NCBI RefSeq assembly: GCF_008930665.1
Contig: NZ_PQMG01000001.1
Span: forward strand, 434,001 to 498,000
Source of the DNA: Corynebacterium sp. 74A
GTDB taxonomy: Bacteria > Actinomycetota > Actinomycetes > Mycobacteriales > Mycobacteriaceae
Length of the DNA stretch: 64,000 nucleotides
Reading direction: 5' to 3'
A program made the position numbers and the translations under genes. The notes beneath the pieces are model-generated. The model ran no database searches, had not been told where the DNA came from, and worked only from the letters and a program-made list of their open reading frames with translations. Every line of letters starts with the position of its first letter. Position 1 is the stretch's first letter. Shown here one piece after another: positions 1 to 10,700 of this stretch.

Positions 1-165
1 ATCGAGATCGGAATGCGGCGTCATTTCTCCGCGCGCGAAAGAACCGGTGGCCGCGAGAGCACATCCTGGGGGCACCTGCACCGTGGCTACCGTCTGGTGC
101 ACGAAATCGAGGGTGTCGCTGCGGAACACAGCGGCGGTATGGGAGAGCTTCATAGTCATCAGCAT
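1..165 (-). CDS. glnD: PII uridylyl/adenylyl-transferase GlnD, N-terminal fragment
   Basis: The first 55 codons of GlnD run off the left edge of the window. GlnD modifies and demodifies the PII protein GlnK according to nitrogen status. The visible end of the fragment carries GSFARGEMTPHSDLD, the nucleotidyltransferase signature with the metal-binding Asp pair, which identifies the family. The ATG at 165 follows a GGGGG stretch about 8 bases upstream; in-frame ATGs at 159 and 153 are weaker alternatives. It is the third gene of amtB-glnK-glnD, the usual corynebacterial order, 63 bases after the glnK stop, so it is probably co-transcribed with amtB. Confidence 0.85.
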   Translation of the reverse strand, partial: MLMTMKLSHTAAVFRSDTLDFVHQTVATVQVPPGCALAATGSFARGEMTPHSDLD

Positions 166-228
166 AAAAACAGCCCCCGGTACCCAACACATGTGGGCCC
201 GGAGGCTAGAGAAAATAGCGGCGTAAAT

Positions 229-699
<471 letters not shown>

Positions 700-782
700 C
701 TACGAAGTGTAGTTATTTCTCATAGTCTGCGTCGGCGGCACCGGACTCGCGATGAACTCCGGTGCCACCCACCGGGACTGCG

Positions 783-2072
783 CTAGAAGCGCATCGAGGA
801 GGTCTCGTAGGCGGTCTCGCCGTGGATGCGGTAGTCGATTCCGCTTTCCTCATCGGTTTCTTCGATGCGCCAGCCCATGGTGCTGCGGATAATCAGGGCC
901 ATGACCACGGTGACCGCGGCGGAGACAACCATGGCCGCGAGTGCCACCGCGAACTGCACCACCAGCAGTGCGAAGCCATCGCTACCGCCGCCGTAGAAGA
1001 TGCCGATGTTGGTATCCAGCAGCGCCAGGCCGATGGTGCCCCACAGGCCAGCAACCAGGTGCACACCCACCACATCGAGGGTGTCATCGAGGCCGAAGCG
1101 GTATTTCCAGCTCACTGCCCACGCTGCGAGTCCACCGCCAACGGCGCCGAGAACGAGGGAGCCCACTGGGTCGAGAGCACCGGCGGCCGGGGTGATCGCC
1201 ACCAGGCCTGCCACCACGCCCGAGGCCGCACCGAGGGAGGTCATGTGGTGATCGCGGAAGCGCTCCACTACCAGCCAGCCGATAATTCCGGCGGCGGCTG
1301 CGGCGGCGGTATTCATCCATGCCAGACCCGCTAGGCCATCGGCGGCGAAGGCGGAACCGGCGTTGAAGCCGCACCAGCCGAACCAGAGCAGACCGGAGCC
1401 GATCATCACCATGGGCAGGTTGTGCGGGCGGTGCACGTGGCGCGGGAAGCCCCGACGGCGTCCACTCACCACGGCCAGCACCAGCGCCGCGGTGCCTGCG
1501 GCAATGTGCACCACGGTGCCGCCGGCGAAGTCCACCGGTCCAATGAGGGCGTCCTCGCCCTCGGAGCCGAACAACCATCCAGCAATGGAGTGGGAGGATT
1601 CGGAGAGCAATCCGCCGCCCCACACCATGTGCGCCAGCGGGAAATAGGCAAAGGTGACCCACAGGCCGGCAAAGACCAGCCAGGAAGAGAACTTCACGCG
1701 CTCCGCGATGGCACCACTGATAAGGGCCACGGAGATCACGGCGAAGGTCACCTGGAAGGCGACGTCGATAATCGCCGGGTACCCGGCTTCACTCATCACG
1801 TAGTCGCCGGCGCCATCGGTCATCACATTGCGCAGGCCGAAGTCCGTGAAGGGATCGGCCACAATGCCGGCGAGGTCCTTGCCGCCATAGGACATGGACC
1901 ATCCATAAAGAATGAAGATGGGGATGACGACCCCCATCGCCCCAAAGGACATCATCATCGTGTTCAGTACGGACTTCTGGCGGGACATTCCGCCGTAGAA
2001 CATGCTGAGTGCGGGAGTCATAAGCAACACCAAGGAAGCGGACATGAGCATCCAGCTTGCGTTTCCCTCCAT
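783..2072 (-). CDS. amtB: Ammonium transporter AmtB
   Basis: A 429-residue Amt/MEP/Rh family ammonium channel with about 11 hydrophobic membrane segments. Family landmarks are visible: the Asp in GPVDFAGGTVVH, the pore His of VVH, the second pore His in GVHLVAGLWGTIG, and FNAGSAF. It takes up ammonium under nitrogen limitation and is blocked by GlnK in the known system. The ATG follows an AAAGGAAG ribosome-binding site. Two AmtR-type boxes lie 65-103 bases upstream of the start, so AmtR repression is expected. It is the first gene of the amtB-glnK-glnD operon. Confidence 0.95.
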   Translation of the reverse strand: MEGNASWMLMSASLVLLMTPALSMFYGGMSRQKSVLNTMMMSFGAMGVVIPIFILYGWSMSYGGKDLAGIVADPFTDFGLRNVMTDGAGDYVMSEAGYPAIIDVAFQVTFAVISVALISGAIAERVKFSSWLVFAGLWVTFAYFPLAHMVWGGGLLSESSHSIAGWLFGSEGEDALIGPVDFAGGTVVHIAAGTAALVLAVVSGRRRGFPRHVHRPHNLPMVMIGSGLLWFGWCGFNAGSAFAADGLAGLAWMNTAAAAAAGIIGWLVVERFRDHHMTSLGAASGVVAGLVAITPAAGALDPVGSLVLGAVGGGLAAWAVSWKYRFGLDDTLDVVGVHLVAGLWGTIGLALLDTNIGIFYGGGSDGFALLVVQFAVALAAMVVSAAVTVVMALIIRSTMGWRIEETDEESGIDYRIHGETAYETSSMRF

Positions 2073-2136
2073 GTTTTCTTCCTTTCTTGCTGCTGTGTCT
2101 CGTTATCGTCGGGTATCTATCACCAACAAAAAATAA

Positions 2137-2175
2137 CTATAGACCAATAGAAAAATAAATTCTATTGGCCTATAG
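2137..2175 (-). promoter_or_regulatory. Paired AmtR-type operators upstream of amtB
   Basis: Two matches to the AmtR core CTAT-N6-ATAG are seen: CTATAGACCAATAG (2137-2150) and CTATTGGCCTATAG (2162-2175). They also form a larger inverted repeat around an A/T spacer. The region is far more AT-rich than its surroundings and contains TATAGT-like -10 candidates for amtB, so bound AmtR would overlap the promoter. The consensus comes from C. glutamicum work on nitrogen control; binding here is inferred. Confidence 0.85.
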
Positions 2176-2192
2176 AAAGCGGCACCCCCTCA

Positions 2193-2230
2193 TAAGAAAA
2201 CCGCCCCTATCTGCACAGATAGGAGGCGGT
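2193..2230 (-). terminator. Intrinsic terminator of ftsY
   Basis: Inverted repeat ACCGCCCCTATCTG / CAGATAGGAGGCGGT with a 2-base loop and one bulged base. On the minus strand it is followed by GGTTTTCTTA, giving a classic stem plus U-run 25 bases after the ftsY stop. Confidence 0.85.
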
Positions 2231-2254
2231 AATCATGCGGTCACGGGGGTAGCT

Positions 2255-4030
2255 CTAGCCCAAGAGTGCGTCGACGAAACTTTCCGGCTCGAAGGGCGCA
2301 AGATCGTCTGCTCCCTCGCCCAAGCCGACGAGCTTCACGGGCACACCCAGCTCTTCCTGAACTTGGAACACGATACCGCCCTTGGCGGTGCCGTCGAGCT
2401 TGGTGAGCACCACACCGGAGATGTCCACAACATCGCGGAAGGTGCGCGCCTGAATCAGCCCGTTCTGGCCCACGGTGGCATCCAGCACCAGCAGCACCTC
2501 GTCCACCTCGGCCTTCTTCTCTACGACGCGCTTGACCTTGCCCAGCTGATCCATCAGGCCCTGCGAGGTGTGCAAACGCCCGGCGGTATCGATGAGCACC
2601 ACATCGGCGTGCTGCTCGATGCCCTGTGCTACGGCGTCGAAGGCCACCGATGCCGGATCGGCGCCTTCCTTGCCGCGCACGGTGGTCGCACCCACCCGAG
2701 TACCCCATGTATCCAGCTGGTCGGCGGCGGCCGCACGGAAGGTATCGGCGGCGCCCAGCACCACGTCGTGGCCCATAGACACCAGCACGCGCGCCAGCTT
2801 GCCGGTGGTGGTGGTTTTACCGGTGCCATTAACACCCACCACCAGCACCACGGCCGGCTTGCCCTCATTGGGGATGGCGCGAATGGAGCGATCGAGCTCC
2901 GGCTGGCAGGCCTCAATGAGGGTCTCGCGCAGCATGGCCCGTGCCTCCTGCTCGCTGGACACACCGCGGGCGGCGATCTTCTCACGCAGATCATCCACGA
3001 TCTTCATCGTCGCCGTGGAACCGAGATCAGCCATAATCAGCGTGTCCTCGATCTCCTCCCAGGCATCCTCATCCAGATCGCCGGCGGAGAGAATACCCAG
3101 CACAGACTGGCCGATCACATTCTGCGAACGCGACAAGCGTCCACGGAGCTTGCCTAAACGCCCCTCGGCGGGTGCGATGTCCTCGCGCTCGACCTCGGCC
3201 GGCTCGGGCTCCACCACGGCGGTATCGGACTCCTCCTCCGCCGCCGCAGCAGCAGGCTTATCGACGCCCTCTCGCTGCTCAGTATCGTCCTCGGCAGCAG
3301 TCTCGCCCTCGGAAACGACCGGCTGCTCATAGCTCTCGGACGACGCGGACTGGGTCAGCGGCGCCGGCCCGTCACTGACGCTGCGGGCCTGATCCTCCTC
3401 GACCGGGGCTGGCGCAGGCTGCTCGGTGGCCTTTTCGGCCTCCACCCGATCGATCTCGGCGTCCTCGACGGAACTGATCTGCTCCGCAGCGGCGGTGGGC
3501 TCGGACTCGGCCGGGGCCTCAGGCTCGGCTGGGATTTCGCTATCAGCCGAGGCCTCGTGCTGAGCGGCCGGGGTCTCGGCCTCGGACTCGGTGGGACGCG
3601 GCGGCTGCGCCACGGCGTCCTGCTCTACCCGATCAACCTCGCCCTCCTCGACGGAGCTGATCTGCTCCTCCGCTGCGGTAGGCTCGCTAGGCTCCGCTAC
3701 AGGCTCCGGTGCCGGCTTCTCCACTGCGGTGGGCTCGGGCTGCGGGGTGTCCTGCGGGGTCGTGGAGGGTTGTGGGCTGTCGAGGCGCTGGCCGTCGAGA
3801 AGCTCGGGCTCCTTCTTCTTCGGGGTAGAACCGCTACCGGCGGCGGGGGCGAAGTTAAAGCCGCCCTGCGCCTGATAGTTACCGGATTTCTCCTCGCGGG
3901 TGAGCTCCTTGGTCTCCTCCTCTTTCTCGAAGGAGACAGTCTTGGCCTGCTTGCGCTTCAAGCCGATCACAATGACCGCGATCAGCAGCAGAATGACAAC
4001 AACCGCCGCAATAATATAAGTGGTATTCAT
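2255..4030 (-). CDS. ftsY: Signal recognition particle receptor FtsY
   Basis: A 591-residue SRP receptor GTPase that docks ribosome-SRP complexes at the membrane. The C-terminal NG domain (about residues 290-591) carries GVNGTGKTT (P-loop), DTAGR and TKLDGTAKGG. An N-terminal hydrophobic helix (residues 3-24) is a membrane anchor, as in other actinobacterial FtsY. Between them lies an Ala/Glu/Pro-rich acidic linker of about 250 residues that includes an imperfect internal duplication around SEPTAA-EQISSVE-x3-DRVE (near residues 115-137 and 176-198). The ATG at 4030 is preferred over an in-frame GTG at 4045 because GAGG lies 9 bases before it. A strong terminator follows the stop. Confidence 0.95.
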   Translation of the reverse strand: MNTTYIIAAVVVILLLIAVIVIGLKRKQAKTVSFEKEEETKELTREEKSGNYQAQGGFNFAPAAGSGSTPKKKEPELLDGQRLDSPQPSTTPQDTPQPEPTAVEKPAPEPVAEPSEPTAAEEQISSVEEGEVDRVEQDAVAQPPRPTESEAETPAAQHEASADSEIPAEPEAPAESEPTAAAEQISSVEDAEIDRVEAEKATEQPAPAPVEEDQARSVSDGPAPLTQSASSESYEQPVVSEGETAAEDDTEQREGVDKPAAAAAEEESDTAVVEPEPAEVEREDIAPAEGRLGKLRGRLSRSQNVIGQSVLGILSAGDLDEDAWEEIEDTLIMADLGSTATMKIVDDLREKIAARGVSSEQEARAMLRETLIEACQPELDRSIRAIPNEGKPAVVLVVGVNGTGKTTTTGKLARVLVSMGHDVVLGAADTFRAAAADQLDTWGTRVGATTVRGKEGADPASVAFDAVAQGIEQHADVVLIDTAGRLHTSQGLMDQLGKVKRVVEKKAEVDEVLLVLDATVGQNGLIQARTFRDVVDISGVVLTKLDGTAKGGIVFQVQEELGVPVKLVGLGEGADDLAPFEPESFVDALLG

Positions 4031-4087
4031 AGCGTCAATCCTCACTAGTGGGTCTTCATTGGGATATCCCCGTCCACGTTAGTATCT

Positions 4088-7000
4088 CTAGCTCGCTAGC
4101 GATGGATACTTTTCCGCCAGCACCATCGCCTCGCTCGAGACCACGTCGCCGGTCACCAGATCCGGCACCACGGTGGCCATCTCGGCCCAGCCCGGGCCCA
4201 CCTCATCCAATAGCTTGGACTTGCCCAGCATGTCGTGGGCATGCATACGCGCCGCGAGAGCGAAAATCATGGACACCACCGGCGCTAGCGCCCACAGATC
4301 CTGCGGGTTATCGGTATCCACGCCATCCAACTTGTCGAAGCGGATACGTGCCGAGTTATAGAGCCGGCGCTGCGCGCCCTTGATCCCGCGCATCAGCGTC
4401 AAGGCCGGCTTGATCAGCTTGTGCCGCACCAAGATCTCAGAGAGCTGCTCGCGGTGCTTGAAGGTTTCAAATACCGCCATCAATCGCGTGGAATCCGCCA
4501 TCATCGGCCCCGGCACGATCTCCGCCTGGGAGAAGAACATCTCCAGCAGCATCTCCTGCTGCGCCGGATCCATGTGCGCGATCTGCACCGTCGAACGGTC
4601 AATGCAGGCGGTGTCCAAGGTGGCGTCGCGGCCGGTGCTCAGCGTCTCCACCAAGCGCTTGCCGGCGGCGTCCTCCAGCTGCTTCATCACGGCCCGCAGC
4701 CGCTGGCGAGTCTCGGGGCTTATGGACTCTTCCTCGAGGGCTGCGGCCAGCTCCGGCAGCCCAGCCAGGGTGCTGAGCACACCGATCCAGGCATTGCGGT
4801 GAATCTCCGTGGCGTCCACGGTGGCCTCGGCTCCCTCGTGGGTGCCGGACATCGGGGTGGCCACCAGCCCGGAGGAGACTACGCAGCCCGGCTGCAACTC
4901 GCTGGGCACCAGCGAGGAGGCCAGCCCTGACAGGGCCTGCTGCGGGTGGGTACGCACCACCGCGGTGATGGCACGCCGCATCGGGGTATCGGCCCTATCC
5001 TCGGAGGCGAGGAAGTCCCAGAGCATCGGCATAATCGCGGGATCGTCGGGAGCGGAGTCGGACTCGCCGGCGAGAAACGCGGAGAACTCGGTAAAGCCCG
5101 CAGAGCCACTGCGATAGTAGCCCTCTTGGGCGATGGTCGATGCCGTTTCTGCGGGAGTGCGCGCGGGACGCTGCACGCTATAGGGATCAGAGGAAAAGAG
5201 CTGAATGGCCAGATCGCCAGCGCCCCGATAGGCCTCCGGCAGCGGGGTCTGGGCGCTGATCTCGTCGATCGTGTTCGCCAGCGCCCAGGGGGCCGTCAAC
5301 GGCCAGATCCAGGCGCCCACGCGGTGATCGCTCGGCAGATCGCTGCAGTGCAGGGTGTCGTCGACAAGCTCCACCCCGGAGGTCAAGGGAGCAGGGTTGA
5401 TATCGGCGAGGCCGACGGAGACCTTCCGATTCACGGCCTTGTCTACCCACTCCAGATCCATGCGGCCGGCGGGCATGGCGTTCATCGAGCCCACAAGCCG
5501 CGACATATCCGCGGCGAAGGTGTAGTCATCGAGGCGCGTCATCTTCGCGGTGCGCAAGGGGGTGCCGTGGTTATTCCGCACGGAAATACTCGGCTGGCTC
5601 ACGCCGCCGCCGGCGGGCACGCGCAGGCGCACCATGCCCTGCGGATCGAACTCGGCGGGTTGGACGCGGGCGCGGGTGGTGCGCCACGAGGCCGGTTGGG
5701 TCTGCAGCGGCAGCTCGAAAAGTAGCCGCGGCGGGGTATAGCGCAGCGGCAGCTGATCGCCTTCCTCGGTGGTGATGGCGAAATCCACACCCGCGGCATC
5801 AGCGGCCACCTCCACGCGGGAGGGCACCACATCAAAAGGTTTCTCGCCGTGGCTAATGCGCAGCGTCGCCGGAGACAACCCTCCTTGGGCGGGGATACGG
5901 AAAGTCAGGGACCCACCAGCTACCTCGCTCTGGGTGTGCAGTCCCTCCACCAGGGCGCACTCGTGACGGAAGGACTCATTGCGGGGACCGCGCAAACGGA
6001 TGAGGTACTCCCCCACCCACGGCGACTCCCACGCGGAAGGATCAAAGATATCGAAGACGCCGCCCTCTGCGGGCACCTCCAGCGGCTCGGCTGGGGCCAC
6101 CTCCATGCCTTCCTCGCCGATGCCGGCGAAGGCCGAGATGGTCAGATACCACGTTTCTGCCTGTCCCGACACCGTGGGCGGGAACTCAGCAAGCAACGAT
6201 TCGGAGTGCACCGGCAGGCCGCTGGTGGTGCGCACGCAGGCGGCGGCCGGGGAGGGATCGCGGAAGATCACGCGCTGGCGGGCGTCCACGCAGCGCACAT
6301 TCTGCTCGCCGGCGCCATCGCGGTCGATCTTCAGGCTCGCCGCATCGGAGGTATCCACGCGCACGCACTGCCACTTATCCCAGCCCTCAACAGCCACCGT
6401 GTCGATGATCGGCAGGTCGCGGCCGGTGACCACGTCCACCACTTGGGCGTCATTCGGGCACACGACGCACAGCTCGGGATAGTGCAAGGAGGCCTTGTCG
6501 GTGACATTCGCGCCCTTGGGGGTGAAGATCAGGGTGGGATCCTCTGAGTCGATCACCGGCACCACCCAGTTCAACTCGGTGGTGACATCGTGGATGGCGA
6601 TCTCGCGGGTCTGGTGCTCCACCGCGATATCGAGCGCCTCAGAGTAGGGGCGCTGCTCGCCCCAGGGGCGTCCGGTGCGATAAACGGTGGTGGTTCCGTC
6701 GATAGACACCCGCCATTGAATCTCCTCATTCGGCTGGTTCACCACCTTTTGCTCCGGCAGGCGCAAGCACACCTTCCGGCGGGCGGCGTTCCACATGATG
6801 CGGGGGCGCAACTCGCGAGTGCCCACGCCCACGGCGTGCTGACGGTCCTCGGTGCCCACGGGCCGCTCGCGCAGCTCGGCGATCACATGCTCCGCCACTG
6901 GCTGCACCATGGCCGGGCTCGGCCACTCGTCACGACGCACCCGCCATGTCGCCCCTTGGGAGGCGGCGAACTGACGGAAGGTCTCCACCGACTGCAGCAC

Positions 7001-7600
7001 CTCCGCAAGCAGCTCGGGGGCGGCTTGGGCTACCGCAGCCGTGACGGGAAGCTCCTCCGTCTCCGCCAAGAAGGCCACGTCTACCTCGCCGTTCTGGGCG
7101 TCGAGCAGCTCGAGCAGTCCGGGGATCTCGGCGGCAGTCACGCCGATGTGGGCGGCAAGCACCAGCACCGGAGTCTCCGCCATGCCCTCGGGTACGGTGG
7201 TCTCGGTGGCTGCGATTACCCGGCGCGCCGCACTATCGGCGGCGGCCACCATGTCCTCGGTGGTGGGCAGCGCCATGCCGGAGAGGTATTCGATGAAGAA
7301 GCTCTCGGCGTCAATCATCGTGGAGGCCCGGTTGAGCAGGGTGGCCAGCGCGAGGTTCGGCGAGGAGACCATGAGCTCCTCCAGCTGGGCGCCGTCGGCG
7401 AGCTGCCGCGATAGAAACGCCCCATAGAAGCGCTCGATGCGCTCGAGTGCATCCGAGCTCAGTTCCCGGAGGGGAAAGGTGGGGGTGTGTTCGAACTCCT
7501 GCTTGAGTTCCAGCTCGGTGCGGAAGGCCCACCCGAGTAGAAATTCCGTGGAGGAGGAATCGGCGGCTGTGTTGGTTCTGCTACCGGCGCCGGTGCTCAT
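4088..7600 (-). CDS. Large conserved-looking protein of unknown function
   Basis: A 1170-residue protein that I do not recognise. It has no signal peptide and no clear transmembrane helix, so it looks cytoplasmic. The N-terminal part (about 1-260) is helical and acidic; the middle is rich in beta-like stretches with repeated PAxGG-type turns (SLTFRIPAQGGLSPATLRIS, VRLRVPAGGGVSQPSISV), suggesting two related beta modules; the C-terminal third is helical again. No nucleotide-binding loop, nuclease motif or metal site was found. It lies between smc and ftsY on the same strand, 153 bases after smc, with an AAGGGG site about 12 bases before the ATG. Its strong third-codon GC bias matches its neighbours, which supports a real native gene. 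Confidence 0.7.
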   Translation of the reverse strand: MSTGAGSRTNTAADSSSTEFLLGWAFRTELELKQEFEHTPTFPLRELSSDALERIERFYGAFLSRQLADGAQLEELMVSSPNLALATLLNRASTMIDAESFFIEYLSGMALPTTEDMVAAADSAARRVIAATETTVPEGMAETPVLVLAAHIGVTAAEIPGLLELLDAQNGEVDVAFLAETEELPVTAAVAQAAPELLAEVLQSVETFRQFAASQGATWRVRRDEWPSPAMVQPVAEHVIAELRERPVGTEDRQHAVGVGTRELRPRIMWNAARRKVCLRLPEQKVVNQPNEEIQWRVSIDGTTTVYRTGRPWGEQRPYSEALDIAVEHQTREIAIHDVTTELNWVVPVIDSEDPTLIFTPKGANVTDKASLHYPELCVVCPNDAQVVDVVTGRDLPIIDTVAVEGWDKWQCVRVDTSDAASLKIDRDGAGEQNVRCVDARQRVIFRDPSPAAACVRTTSGLPVHSESLLAEFPPTVSGQAETWYLTISAFAGIGEEGMEVAPAEPLEVPAEGGVFDIFDPSAWESPWVGEYLIRLRGPRNESFRHECALVEGLHTQSEVAGGSLTFRIPAQGGLSPATLRISHGEKPFDVVPSRVEVAADAAGVDFAITTEEGDQLPLRYTPPRLLFELPLQTQPASWRTTRARVQPAEFDPQGMVRLRVPAGGGVSQPSISVRNNHGTPLRTAKMTRLDDYTFAADMSRLVGSMNAMPAGRMDLEWVDKAVNRKVSVGLADINPAPLTSGVELVDDTLHCSDLPSDHRVGAWIWPLTAPWALANTIDEISAQTPLPEAYRGAGDLAIQLFSSDPYSVQRPARTPAETASTIAQEGYYRSGSAGFTEFSAFLAGESDSAPDDPAIMPMLWDFLASEDRADTPMRRAITAVVRTHPQQALSGLASSLVPSELQPGCVVSSGLVATPMSGTHEGAEATVDATEIHRNAWIGVLSTLAGLPELAAALEEESISPETRQRLRAVMKQLEDAAGKRLVETLSTGRDATLDTACIDRSTVQIAHMDPAQQEMLLEMFFSQAEIVPGPMMADSTRLMAVFETFKHREQLSEILVRHKLIKPALTLMRGIKGAQRRLYNSARIRFDKLDGVDTDNPQDLWALAPVVSMIFALAARMHAHDMLGKSKLLDEVGPGWAEMATVVPDLVTGDVVSSEAMVLAEKYPSLAS

Positions 7601-7753
7601 AAGTTGGTGTGGTCCCCTTCTACTGCTTGATCACATACTGTGCGGTACTCGACGCAGCGCGTGGCATGCCTGCGCTAAGAGTCTTAGCGTAGTCCACGTG
7701 CCGCGCCAGTTCACCACGACTCCCGATTGCCGGTGCGGGCACGCCCCGAGGCG

Positions 7754-10700
7754 CTAGGTTGTGGGCTCGCCCACGGCCGGATCGACACTGCGGGGCTCGC
7801 TGTGCGGGCTCATGCGCTGCGAGAGCACCTGGGTGACGCCATCGCCGCGCATGGTCACTCCGTAGAGCACGTTGGCGATGTCCATGGTGGGTTTTTGGTG
7901 GGTGATCACGATCAGCTGCGAGGTTTCGCGGAGATCCTCGAACAGCGCGATGAGGCGCCGCAGGTTGACGTCGTCAAGCGCCGCCTCGACCTCGTCCATG
8001 ACATAAAACGGCGAGGGTCGGGCTTTGAAGATCGCGACGAGCAGCGCCACCGCGGTCAGCGATTTCTCGCCACCGGAGAGCAGCGAGAGTCGTTTCACGC
8101 GCTTGCCCGGCGGGCGGGCTTCCACGTCGATGCCGGTGCCGAGCATGTCGGAAGGGTCGGTGAGCAGCAGCCGCCCTTCGCCTCCAGGAAAGAGCGTGGC
8201 AAAGACCGTGGGGAATTCCTGCTCCACATCCCGCCACGCCTCGGTGAAGAGGGTGAGGATCTGATCGTCCACCGACTCGATCACATCCTCCAGATCCGCC
8301 CGGGCCTGCTCCACATCGGCCAGCTGGGAGCTGAGATAGTCATAGCGTTCCTCCAGCGCCTTGTACTCCTCGAGGGCCAAGGGGTTGACCTTGCCCAGGG
8401 CGGCCAGCTGCTTTTCTGCCTGCTTCAACTCACGGGTGGTGGCGGCGCGATCAAAGCCCGGGCCGGGGGCGTGCTCGCTGCGCAGCGTCGCAGCATCCAC
8501 CCCAGTCTGCTCGCTGAGCTTGACGACGCTTTCCTCCAGCCGCACCCGAGCGGTGGACAGCGCCATCTCCGCCTCGTGGCGGGCATCGCCAAGGCGGGAG
8601 GTTTTCTGGGTGGCCGCAGATAGCTCCTCGCGCGCCCGGCGGGCGCTGCTGACCACGGAGGCCTTGCGCTGCTCCAGCTCGTGGCGCTGAGTGGACACGG
8701 CTTCCCGTGCCGCCGCCACCCTGCCGCGCATCCGCTCACTTAGCTCCGCCACCACGGCGGCCAGGCCCGTCTCCTGCTTGCGCTTTTCCACCCGTGCCTC
8801 GTGCCGGGCGCGCTGCTGCTCGGCCTGCATCGCCTGCGACTTCAGTGCCGCGGCCCGGCCGAGGGCTGCGTTTTCGCGCTGCTCGAGCTGGCCCAGCCGC
8901 AGCCGTGCCTCGGTGTCCATGGAACGCAGCTGCTCCACATGCGCGGCCAGGTTGTCTTTCTCGGCGCTGGAGACCTCGGTGGGGCTGTCCTCATCCTCGG
9001 CCGAGGCCAACAGCTCGGAGACGGTGCGATAATCCTCGCGCGCCTGCTCGAGCTCCCTGCTAGCCCTATCGAGCCGCTCATAGAGGCTGGTGTGTTCCCG
9101 CTCCTGATTATCGGTGGCCTTGATCAGCCGATCGACCTCGGCGGCCTTGGTTTTATCCACCGCGTCGAACTCGCGCAGCGCGGCGGTGGTGGCGGCCACG
9201 TTCACACGGGCATCCTCAGCGGCCTTCTTGGTGCCGCTGAGGGTGCCGGCCATATCCTCGCGGCGGCGCAGCAGAGTGGCCAAGGTGGCCTCAGTATCGC
9301 TGATCTGCTGGGCGATCTCCACGCTGGTGGAGCCCACAGCCTCTGCATCGCCGCTGCCGCTATCGGTGATGAGCCAGCCATGCCCCAGCACCGCCCCAGC
9401 AGGGGTAACGGCGCGGAGCCGCGGATCGGCTTCCACCAGCTCCCGGCCAGCGGCGATATCGGGCACGATCACCACATCCACCAGCATCCGCGTCAGTGCC
9501 GAGGACACCGCGGTGGATAGTTCCACCTCATCCAAGAGCCAGCGATGCGCGCCGATATCGGTGTCAAGACGCCAGGGATCGGCCTCGCCGCTGGCGATAA
9601 ACGCCGTGGCGGTGGTGTTCTCGGCGGCGAGCCGGGCCCGGAGCTGGGCATCGGGCAGCTCGCCCACGAGCGCCTCGGCGTGGCAGCCCAGTGCCGCCGC
9701 CAATGCCGGGGCGAGGGCGGTATCGACCCGCACGTGTTCGGCAAGCTGGCTATAGTCTGCGGCGACATCCGCGGACAGGGCGGCGCGGGGACGCTGCTGG
9801 CTTAAGACCTCCACCTTCGATTCCAGCCGGGAGATGGCCACGTCGAGTTCGCGGTGCTCGGCGCTGACCTCCTCGAGTCGCTGCTCGGCGGCGCGGGCCT
9901 CGGCCTGCGCCTGGCGGGAGTCCTCCACCAGAGGGGCGCGTTGCAGCGTGGTGTGCTGCAGTGCCTTCTTCGCCTGCGCGAGCTCCTTGTTCAGTTCGTC
10001 GAGGGAGCTGGCGGCCTGGCGTACCTGCTGTTCGCGTTCCTCCACGCGCCGCTCGGCGGCGGCGATGGCTTTGTGCGCACTATCGACGCGCTCGACCAGA
10101 CGCGCTACCCCGGCCTGATGATCGGCGATGGCGGCGATGCGGGTGCGGTGTTCGCGTTCGGCGCGCTCGTAGTTCTCCCGTGCCGTGGCCAGCTCGCCGG
10201 AAATCTCCTCAAGTTGGGCGGCCGCCATTTCTTTGTCTTCGGAGAGCTCATAGGCTTCTTCCTCGGCCAGCTCGGCTTTCTCGCGTATCTGCGCGGCATC
10301 CGGGCCCTGATAGGCCTCCTCGGCGGCGCGGCTGGTGCGCTCCCTGGCGATGCGTAAGGTGGCGTCCACCCGCTCGGCGAGGGAGGACAGCTCGAACCAT
10401 AGGTTCTGGGCCTGCTCGAGCTGCGGGGTCACCTCGTCTACCGCGGCGTCCCATTCAGCGGCGGCGGCCTGCACCTGCTCCAGATCTGCACGCGCTTGGG
10501 CGTGGCTATCAATAGCGCGGCGGTGGTGTACTTCCGCATCGGCGCAGGCGGCGTCCAAGCGGGTGATGGTATCGCCGGCCAACTGCAGCCGGTTGTGCCG
10601 TACCGTCGCCTGCACCGTGGCAGCCTTCTGCGCCGCCTCGGCCTGACGCGCCAACGGGCTGAGCTGCTTGCCCAGCTCCTCGGTGAGGTCGCGCAGGCGA

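Noticed and set aside
2165..3157. 330-codon plus-strand frame opposite ftsY
   Set aside because: Shadow of the FtsY GTPase domain, with His/Gly-rich nonsense composition and no ribosome-binding site.
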